Shown here: piece by piece, positions 55,809-64,000 of the stretch
Position numbering within the stretch: position 1 is the first letter of the stretch
Layout: each line of letters opens with the position of its first letter
Assembly: GCA_030278955.1 (NCBI GenBank)
Contig: JAOANR010000009.1
Span: 42,110,245-42,174,244 of the forward strand
DNA from: Hygrophila difformis
Taxonomy: Eukaryota > Streptophyta > Magnoliopsida > Lamiales > Acanthaceae
DNA: 64,000 nucleotides
Direction: 5' to 3'
The notes under the pieces: generated by a model
The model's database searches: none
Seen by the model: only the letters and a program-made list of their open reading frames with translations
What the model was told of the DNA's origin: nothing
Made by a program: the position numbers and the translations under genes

Positions 55809-58263
55809 TGTAACACCCCGGTTTTTGGTCACCTAGGTCTGGGTGTCACCGCCACACCTCCCTAGCAAGACACGGTTTCTCCGAGCTTGCTAAAGTGATG
55901 CAAGGCTATGCTTTTTCAGAATTTAAATCATTCAAACAGTCCATTCATATACAATTAGAAAATAATATCATTACAGTTGCAGCGGAAAATAATATTTACA
56001 CACATAATGCAGCGGAATTTAAAAATATGGCCAACATGGCCAAAACACGGGTTAAACAGGCCCGTTCATGCAAATTCTAGTCTAACGCAAAAATAAAAAA
56101 TAATGTATCTCCCAAATGTTCCCACGTATGCATATGAGGATGCATATTCTTCAACTCTGAAAGAAACAGGGAAAAAATATGGTTTGGTCTGCAAAAACTT
56201 GCTGAGTAAGTTAACACAGACATGATTATGAGGTTTCAAAGCTTTTAATTAAATTTAAAGGAAACATGCGCATAATGTAATCTATTCATTTAATAATAAT
56301 TTAATCGCATAATTTAAAAGTCATGGATTCCATACGATCTTGAATATAGCTTGCAAAATAATAAATTGCCAAAAATATAAAAGCACAATTTAATACAGAT
56401 TTAATTTGGAATTCTCGCAAACTTCTTGTTTCATATCTTTTAGAGATCACCATCGCTAGAGCTCTTATGTCCGCCAGCCTTACGCCTGGGTTCTTATGTC
56501 CACAAGTATCATGGTCGATCTTTTAATTAGAGTTAATCCGTCCGCTAGCCATATGATCAGTGTTTCGCTAGGGCTCCTACGTCAACCTAGACATACACTT
56601 GGGCTCTTATGTCCCAAGCCGTAGAGAACATTGACAGTATCTAGTTTAGTCATAACCCGCAATATTTTATTCTTCTTGTTTCGTGTATCTTATTTCAAAG
56701 AATTTCTATTCGTTTCAACCTTAAAGGCTAATATCACCGTTTCAACAAGATTTCAAGATTTATCTCCCGGTAGACCACTGTTTACTCTGAAATTCATTAA
56801 ATATCGAGTTTAATTCCAAAAATTCTGAAATTTTACCACTGACTCAGAAACATCGAGATGAACTTTTGTGTTTTAACTTTTCCAATCCGAGTTAAGGAAA
56901 TAGGTCAAAAACGTCAATTTTCGTCCTACCATAAATCTGTCCGAATTTCGTGTACAGCAGTTCAAGATTATCAAGATCTACCATAGCAAATCAACTCCAA
57001 ACTCAACGAAATTTTACAGAGACCTTCTTAAGACATTTATCTACAACTTTCATGTTCGGCTAAAGATCTAAATTGGCTTATAACTAATGTCAAAAACGTG
57101 ATCATGATCGGACCTATGTTCTGTCAAGAAATTCAAGATCCAAGTTTTAGCAGTTCGGTTTTGGGTGGATTTCATATATCAATTCGTCATGAAAAATTCT
57201 GAATATTTTACAGTAGATAGATCTAAGCCTTAGGAACGTTTTTCATGTTTTGAGTTTTTCCGTTCGAAGAAGTTTCAAGGTTTGGAAAAATTCGACAAAA
57301 CTTTAGCGCCGGTAAAGATCCTATGTTGAGAGATTTTTTAAAGATTTGATTACGCTTTTAGGTTTCGTGTTTTAATTACTCCCAAAACCATGTAAGCGTT
57401 AACTAACAGATTCTTAGTCGTCGGGGAACGTCGATTTCGGAGGCGTGGCTTCCAGTCCACCGTTTATCCTCTCCATTCGTCGGGTTCTTCGTTCTCGATC
57501 CGGATCGGGGGTTTAGAATAGAAAAAGAGGTTTAATTAGGATTCGTTTTCGAATCAAGAATGGTAAAGAAGGGATCAGATCTTACCACGATGATAGAAGC
57601 GTTCCGATTTTCGTCCAAGGCAGTCCCTTCTCTTGGTTTTGTGCCTCCGACGACTCCAGAATTAGGGTTTGATACGTATAGAGATTTCCGTAGGGTTTTG
57701 TAAAGTGTTTGGGGCTGATTAGGATGTTTATTTATAGATGTAAAGGACCTAAAGGACGTCCAAAGGCAGCCCTAGGATGTCTTGAGTCGCAAGGTGTGCA
57801 ACCGAAGCCGAAAATCCGAATTCGGGCGAGAAAATCTCGCTTGGTTTGTGGCTGCCAGTGTGGCGCGGGGTTGGCACGCTTTTTCCCTAAATACCGCGCG
57901 GCTAACGTGCCAGACACGCCTGGACTCCGGTCCGGGCGGGTCGTGCGATCCGTCATGCTTTTCCTCCTCTCTTTCGGGTTTCCATCCCTCTAAGCTCCCG
58001 GATTCCGATTTCCAGGCTCTCTTCGGGTTCCTATTTCGTATCGTCATTTCATTCGGATCTAAATTTATGTTTGTACTCGAGTTCTCGAGTTCATTGGTAT
58101 CGGGTTCCCGTGTAACGATTTATTTAACTTTATTTAGTTTCTTTTGTTTAATTAAATTCCTTTAATTCATTTTTAAGTTAAATTTCATTGCTCATTTCCC
58201 TACCTTTATTTATTTATTGTATTTATTTATTTATTTTATGTTGCAAGATTCTCGGGTATTACA
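55809..58263 (-). repeat. LTR C (family 3), outer 5' LTR
   Basis: 2455 bp, ending GGGTATTACA; followed by GAAAT. Confidence 0.9.
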
Positions 58264-59478
58264 GAAATGCTCGCAGTGTTCACTTCCCTTCGGGTGGTTA
58301 TGAGATACAAACTAATGAAACAAACTAATAAATTAGTTTGTTCCGGATGCACTCACTCAGGACTCAAAAATAGGCTTTGGCAGAAGAGGATAGCAGTTGA
58401 AAGGAACTTAACCCTATCTTAGAAAATAACCAAGGCCTGAGTATGGTTCCTCTAGGGTTATCTATCACACCGTATTTGAGTCCAAGTGGACCACATCTCA
58501 GTGCAATATTTAATATCAGATTCCCAACACACAGCAATTTTGGAAAATAATAGATGTTTGAAAATCATTCCCTACACAGGTACTAGACTCTCAATAAGAA
58601 CACAGACCCTTTCAGTCTAGATGAGACATACTCGCTGACTCTGCTTCTAATTTCCCAAAATCAACCCCCAGTTGGATATGAACTAGTCATAACTGTGGAA
58701 TTTATCCCTTACTCAGATCCGGATTTTATAAATGAATTTTTGTTGGAAATTTATTGAGAGACATCTGATTAAAAATCAAGACTTCTATGTCCAAGGGAAG
58801 GATCCCAAAATAATATTAACCACAATATCTACATAATAATATCATGCATAATTTTATAAAGAAGTATAAAATTAAATAACCTAAAATATAAGGTGGGTTT
58901 AGACAGAAGTTGATACACAGAGATGAAATAGCCGTAGATGAGAAGAATTTATTTTTGGCTAAAAAGATGGCAGAAATAACTAGGATTATCTGGACTGCAA
59001 ACATCTGCTATCCAGGTCCCAACTATTCAAGGTGGAATGGTTTCTAGATTGCGGGATAGCCTTATATGTCAGTTGCCACTGCCACTTAGACCTCCACTCT
59101 CTATAAAGTTGGAAGCAAAAACCCACATGTTCTTTTACTGCAGAAATTATTAGACGACATTGGCAAATATCATCTAACATTACTACAACTCGGAATTCAG
59201 GTTTGAAATTAAGATAAAGAAAGAGAAACTGTATCCGGATAGGAGTCAGCTGAGCAGCTATTATAATCCCGGATGGACGAACCGCCAAGGCTTCCACCGA
59301 CCACTATCCGGACCATGCAAAATAACAACTAGTAATTAATATTCAGACTACGAGCTAGTTTATCCGTGTGGGAATACCCACCAACATTAGTCTGATATAT
59401 TCCTTACTAGCCGTTTCACACAACACAGGTAAAGACCAAAATAAAGAAAAGAAAATATTTTTGGGTTATCTTGTATGA

Positions 59479-59521
59479 GAGACATTGGTTTCTCATGTAT
59501 GAGAGACATTGGTTTCTCATG
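59479..59521. repeat. Two tandem hairpin units in the Tat-like LTR
   Basis: A unit ATGAGAGACATTGGTTTCTC is repeated twice in tandem; each unit can pair ATGAGA with TCTCAT. Confidence 0.55.
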
Positions 59522-59793
59522 CAAGGGTATGGAATTAAACCCATAATTACTCTTTATGTCTAAATAATCACTCATTCCATAATTAAGTAATTACAGTCCG
59601 GATTATATACTTAGATCATTAGAGTTTAATTTTTGTAGAAGAATCTTTTAATGGAAAATTGAACAAAGTTCTTTATATCAAATTAATCTTGGGTTGAGAT
59701 CATTGGATTTCAACCTCAAAATATTAATATAAAGGTTCAATTAAATTAATGGGGTGAGATGGAGAATAAAAATTTGGCAAAAAGGGTGCCAAG

Positions 59794-60421
59794 CATGTCG
59801 TGAGACAGAAATTGCGTCGTGAACCGTGGGTTCACGACGAGAACCGTGGGTTCACGACGAGAGGATCACGACATGAGAGGTAGGAAATAAAAGAAATTGG
59901 ATTTTTAGAAATTTAGGTTTTCCGTGTCGCTAGACAAAAATTGTGTCGCGAGACGTGGTCTCGCGACACGGCTCTGGCGACACGGGGGTTGGAAGTCAGA
60001 ATTTTTGGAAATTAAAAGAGATGAGGACCCTGTCGTGAGACCATAAATTGTGTCGCGAGCCTAGGCTCGCGACATGGGTCTCGCGACAGGTGGAATTTTA
60101 GAAATTTTTGCAAGACTTGGCTTCGTGTCGCTAGACAGAAAATGTGTTGCGAGACGTGGTCTCGCGACACGGGTCTGGCGACACGAGGCTTTCCTGAAAT
60201 TTTTCTAAGTGTTTGGTCCCCAGTCGCGAGTCTCGAAAGTGTGTCGCGAGACGTGGTCTCGCGACAGGGAGGTCTAGCGACTGGGCTTTTATAAATTTTT
60301 ATAAAATTTTGGCAGCATAACGCCTTATATTGCATTGCATAAAAGTACGTTGTGATCCGTGGGATCACAACGGGAATATTACGTTGCAACCCGTGGGGTT
60401 ACAACGTGATGCAATACAATA
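59794..60421 (-). repeat. Six nested hairpin units with GTG triloops
   Basis: Inner stems with GTG loops: 59815-59839 (11 bp), 59943-59969 (12 bp), 60144-60170 (12, one wobble), 60242-60266 (11), 60348-60372 (11), 60381-60407 (12, one mismatch); one with a TA centre, 60051-60074 (11 bp). Outer stems enclosing them: 59794-59803 with 59866-59875; 59922-59934 with 59973-59985; 60029-60042 with 60077-60090; 60124-60136 with 60173-60185; 60219-60230 with 60274-60285; 60328-60340 with 60409-60421. Stem sequences differ between units yet remain paired. The frame 60012-60389 is a by-product. Confidence 0.75.
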
Positions 60422-61084
60422 TAGAAAATGCAATTTTTGTATTATGCATAAACACTTTAATACTACCCTTTTTAGATCTAATGTACTAAAACTAAAAATA
60501 AAATAAAGAAATAAACTACCTAAAAACTAAACAAGACAAGAACAGAACACTAACAAAATAAATTAAAAAAAAACAAAAATTAATTCCTAAATACAAACTA
60601 TGCTAACAAACCAAGATTAAAATAAAAACTACATTAAATCTATCAAAGGATACATATCAAGTGTTTATGCAATTATTAAATCTAAATAAAGCATTAAATC
60701 TAACTAAAAATAATAAAAATGGTCAAGTGACCAAAATGCAAAATAAAGCAATTAATGTCATGGAAGTAATCCATAACAAGGTTTTGGTGGAACATTTTCT
60801 TTTATAACATCACAAACCGAAATATGTCCAAAACACCCATTGATTAAGTGTTTCAAACCCAAAATCCAAACTGAAAATAAAGATAAATATAAAAAGTGGC
60901 TACACTACTAGAAACCCATTTATTGCCTAAAACTAAGAAACTAAAACTGAAAATGAAAAATACATGGCCATGAAACCATCTATTCTAAAATTGCTTGGGA
61001 GCACAGTGGTGCCCCCAAGGTCAAGAACAAAACTAATCTAAAAAAAATGGGTGTGTAGCTACTGTTCACTGGGGTGGGAGGATA

Positions 61085-61092
61085 TATTTATA
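61085..61092 (-). promoter_or_regulatory. TATA box of the Tat-like LTR
   Basis: TATAAATA on the minus strand. It separates U3 (right) from the transcribed R/U5 (left) that contains the nested hairpins. Confidence 0.55.
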
Positions 61093-61129
61093 GAGTAGTA
61101 GAAATAAGCCCTAGGCCCAGTTAAGGCCC

Positions 61130-61551
61130 GTGTCGCTAGACAAAGCCGCTGTGTCGTGAAATAATTCTGCTAGCGACACAACTCAAATTTGCTTTTTTAA
61201 TTCTGAGGCTTGCAACGCAAGGGGGCGGGAGCTGGAGTCCAAAGAGGAAATGACAAAATTCTTGTGCCTGCGGGAGCTGAGGTCCTGGGACCTTCCGGTG
61301 AATTGAGCATGTGGGGAAATTTGAATTGAAGAGTGGAGTTGGTCACGTGACCGGCTGCTTTAATTTCTGTCTCTGTCCGTGTCGCGGTCGCGAGGCACTC
61401 TTTTTCTGTGTCGCGATCTCTGTGTCGCGGAACATTGTTTCGCGACATGGATTTTGTGTCCTGAGACTCCCAGTCCCTAACCATTTTTGTCTGTCCCTAA
61501 ACATGTGTCGCAAGACCCCTCTCACAGTCGCTAGGCATGGTCTCGCGACAC
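61130..61551 (-). repeat. Decayed hairpins of the same motif in U3
   Basis: GTGTCGCTAG/CTAGCGACAC arms at 61130-61139 and 61170-61179; TGTCGCG-type arms at 61423-61433 and 61437-61447; GTGTCGC-type arms at 61505-61516 and 61540-61551. Same CpG-rich vocabulary as 59794-60421, less complete. Confidence 0.55.
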
Positions 61552-61737
61552 GGATTTTGTTTAGCGCCACCGGAGTCCCGAGGTCCGGATAAATTTTCTC
61601 TCTCTTTCCCTTCTTCTCTTTCCTCTTTCTTCTTCGTTCCCAATTTCTTCCATACTCATTTTCTTGCTTCCACTTTTCTTCTTTGGTTTTTCTTTTTCGG
61701 TCTCTCATTTTAACTTGAGAATTTTGGGATCCCCTTG

Positions 61738-62345
61738 CTACAGTGGGACAGCGGCGGCGGTGGCGGAGCTTGAGGGAGGCGGAGGTGACCGGAGGCGTCG
61801 GAATGGAGAGGGCGGTGACGGCAGGCTCGGCGGTGGCAGCGGGCGTCGGGAATTGGTGGTTGAGGGACAGCGGAGGCGGAGCAGCGGCTGGAACTTGTAG
61901 GCTGCCAGAGGAGATGGAGGCGCGATGCGGTGGTGGGGAGCTCGGGCTGCTGCCGGATCTGTTGGCGACGACTGGAGGCGCCAGATGAGAGGGGTGGTGA
62001 CTGGCGGAGGAGGAGATGGCAGCGGGTTTGGTGTTGGTGGTGGTGAATGGAGATGGGGGTGAGAAGGGTGGAGGAGAACGACGGATATGGAGGTGCTCGG
62101 CTGGAAATGGGCGTTGGGGATGGTGGCGGTTGGTGGCTCGCCAGAAGATGGAAAGGTGAGGGCGGTGGTGCGGCGGCTGTTGGTTGAAGGGGCGAGGGCC
62201 GCGGTGGTGTAGGCGAAAGGAGGGCGGAGGAAGGGTTGTTGGAGGAGATGGAGGATGGAGAGGAAGACGGAGATGGTGGAGAGGAGCGACGGAGATGGAG
62301 GCCGCCGGCCGGCCGGCGGCGGCGCGGAGATGGCGGCACGGGAGA
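61738..62345. other. GC-rich, GGCGGAGG-type low-complexity U3 region
   Basis: Purine/G-rich on the plus strand; gives long proline/histidine-rich open frames on the minus strand (61343-62410) without any domain. Treated as non-coding. Confidence 0.5.
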
Positions 62346-63011
62346 TTAGGTTTAGGGTTAGGATTAGGATTAGGGTTGGGCTTGGGGTGGTTGTGGGCTG
62401 GTGGGATCATGGGCCGGAAGTAAAGTGGGCTGGAGAGTTAGGCCTGAGGAGTTGGGCTAATGGAGATGGGTTTTTAGGGAATTTTTTGGATTGAAAGCAT
62501 TGGGCCAAATTTGTGTTGCTGGGCCGGATCAAATTGGACTGGACTGATTAATTTCTTAGGCCACCTGCAATTAATTAAAATTAAAAGTGATTAGTTGACC
62601 AATTAATGTTTTAATTATAGCAGAAAACAGAAATAAAAACAAACATAAAAATTATAAATATATACATCAAAATATAAAATAATATAAATATGTAATTTAT
62701 TCCACTTGATTATTTGGTTTGTGCTCCATTTAATGAACCCGTGTTCCACCGAATAGACAACATCGAACCAAAATTAATCAAGTGTATGATTTTTAATATT
62801 TTTATCATGTTTTTGGATTTTTTAAATATGAATTTAATGAAAATAACAATATTTTTGTGTTTTTAAATACCAGCTTATTATTTATTCAAACTTACATATA
62901 TCTGTCAAATTCAACTGCTTTCTTATTTAAATAAGACCGGAATGCGATCAAATGTCCATGTTTAGACACGGAAATAGATTGAAAATAATGGTCAATTTTG
63001 GCCATTATCAA

Positions 63012-64000
63012 CATCCTCACATTTAATACTGATCGTCCCCGAGCAGTTAGAGTCAGTGCTCCTAAGAGCATAGACGCTGCATATTCAATCTATTTTTGTG
63101 GCTTAAAAAATATCATTCTTTTTGGATTGGGATAAGACAACTGAAAACTACAAGCATTAAATTCTTTTGATTGCAGTGTTTAATAAAATGATACTTCTCA
63201 CTAAATCAGGCATACAAATCAGTCATTATTGATAATTTTTAATGAACGTTATGTTTAGAAAAATTCATTGATTTAATTTTAGAATTAAAGCATGACATGA
63301 ACATAAATTAAAAGCAGAGCCTCACATATAGTAGTTGCGGAAATTTCACTCACTCTCAAAATTGGGTTAATCATGAACGCTCATAATCAAATTTAATTAA
63401 ATTATCCCATAAGCTTGCAATTGGACCAACTCGTCACCGGCTCATTTCTTTCAAATCGAGATCATGAGGTCTTATTCAAGGGTTATAACGGGGCATACGG
63501 TTGTAACTTTTGGTAAGAAAGGAAATTATTGGGCTAATAGTGACAAGAATTTATTTTATCATAACGTGGCATATGTTTAAAAATTTGAGATCATCAATTT
63601 CTTTTTTTTCTTTTTTTTTCTTTTTTCTTTTGCTTTTCTTTTCGTATTGTATGACATTAGACTAAGTCTAATTTGCTTTGTCATTTGCAATTTCTTGATG
63701 TTGAAAAGAGTTCAACATTTTTTTTTTTGTGTTGAATGGAACTCAACAATTTTCTTCTTCTTATCTTTTTTTTATCGGATTTTTGTATACAGATTTGATA
63801 AATTGATGATCATAATTTGGAATGCCTTGATAAAATTTATTCTTGCACACTTGGGTTTGATTTTCTTGGTCTTTTTGTAAGGATAGGAATAATATAGAGG
63901 GCTTCAAAGAAAAATGAGGCTTAAGGGCTCAACTTGATTAATCCTAAAGGGAAAATATTTTTGGGTTTGGATTCAAAAGAAGGCCAAAATTTGGGTTTTC
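63012..64000 (-). mobile_element. 3' internal end of the Tat/Ogre-like element
   Basis: Starts with the polypurine tract (minus strand AATGTGAGGATGT) and a 'GCTCGGGGACGATC' phrase, then untranslated sequence with a long pyrimidine stretch (63600-63645). No coding domain within the window. Confidence 0.45.

Larger units (their letters stand above)
49507..58263 (-). mobile_element. gag-pol-less Tekay-like tandem: three LTRs, two internal regions
   Basis: LTR A 49507-51965, internal 51966-52671, LTR B 52672-55128, internal 55129-55808, LTR C 55809-58263. The whole is flanked by GAAAT (49502-49506 and 58264-58268). Each internal region keeps only the 3' end of a Tekay-type element (GAGGACGAAGTTGATTC, polypurine AAGGAGGGTAGAC on the minus strand), a short middle and the primer site. 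A non-autonomous family that must be moved by a relative such as the element at 1-8035. Confidence 0.9.
58264..63011 (-). repeat. Tat/Ogre-like LTR, right part
   Basis: Continues 48425-49506. The right edge ...CCATTATCA at 63011 is next to a polypurine tract and a minus-strand 'CTGCTCGGGGACGATC' phrase, typical of Tat-type 3' internal ends, so this is the 3' LTR of a minus-strand element whose body lies to the right. Restored LTR length would be about 5.8 kb, in the range of Ogre/Tat LTRs. Holds the nested hairpin array (59794-60421), a TATA box at 61085-61092 and GC-rich U3. Confidence 0.45.

Noticed and set aside
60012..60389. 125-codon frame with repeated SRD/ATR words
   Set aside because: By-product of the TCGCGA inverted repeats; the repeats explain the amino-acid pattern.
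59794..60421. microRNA precursor cluster
   Set aside because: Arms are only 10-14 bp with 3-nt loops, too short for a plant miRNA hairpin unless the nested stems fold together; left as a possibility under small-RNA checks.
62344..62380. Telomere-like TTAGGG/GGATTAGG run
   Set aside because: Only one true plant TTTAGGG unit; too short and degenerate for an interstitial telomere.
61343..62410. 355-codon proline/histidine-rich open frame on the minus strand
   Set aside because: Low-complexity translation of a GGCGGAGG-rich LTR promoter region; no domain and overlaps the hairpin motifs.

Overview
The window looks like repeat-dominated nuclear DNA of a flowering plant. The evidence is a near-continuous mosaic of plant-type LTR retrotransposons (Tekay-like, CRM/Reina-like and Tat/Ogre-like Ty3/gypsy; a Tork-like Ty1/copia), an L1-type LINE, a CACTA end, a plant mobile domain pseudogene, and intron-interrupted fragments of a plant Aurora kinase gene. 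No intact host gene is visible. The only long intact reading frame (1569 codons, minus strand, 22487-27196) is the gag-pol of a very young chromovirus.

Layout. 1-8035: a decayed Tekay-like element on the minus strand, leaving the window through its integrase, with a roughly 2.5 kb 5' LTR and an extra coiled-coil ORF between primer site and gag. 8036-8235: the 3' internal end of a related element. About 8238-11640: a LINE that keeps its 5' end but has lost its 3' half. 11640-12475: SINE-like and CACTA remnants and a scrap of another LTR. 12476-15410: a related LTR without internal region, fused directly to a dead copia element (15412-20026).

20734-44326: Aurora kinase exons on the plus strand. 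Their intron holds a short non-autonomous LTR element (LTR about 1.0 kb, internal region about 414 bp) that has become a nine-LTR tandem array, still bracketed by one 5-bp target duplication (TCAAC). A piece of the Aurora gene was duplicated inside the array. The CRM/Reina-like chromovirus (21940-29746, target duplication CATTT) then landed in the first LTR, and a 2823-bp tandem duplication through a 4-bp microhomology (AATT) copied its 5' LTR plus flank.

44330-48424: unique or decayed sequence with a plant mobile domain pseudogene. 48425-63011: a very long Tat/Ogre-like LTR, minus orientation, whose internal region begins at 63012 and leaves the window on the right. It is interrupted by a gag-pol-less Tekay-like tandem (three 2.46-kb LTRs, two 0.7-kb internal regions, target duplication GAAAT, 49507-58263).

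The observation I rate highest is structural. Four LTR families carry, in the transcribed R/U5 part of the LTR, arrays of short inverted repeats whose loops are constant within a family while the stems change on both sides together. The Tat-like LTR has six nested units, most of them hairpins with GTG triloops inside an outer hairpin. Three Tekay-like families also share one hairpin near the primer site with compensatory base changes. This points to selected RNA (or cruciform DNA) structure in these leaders. I do not know of a described function, and the idea needs covariation statistics and structure probing. All comparisons were made by eye.
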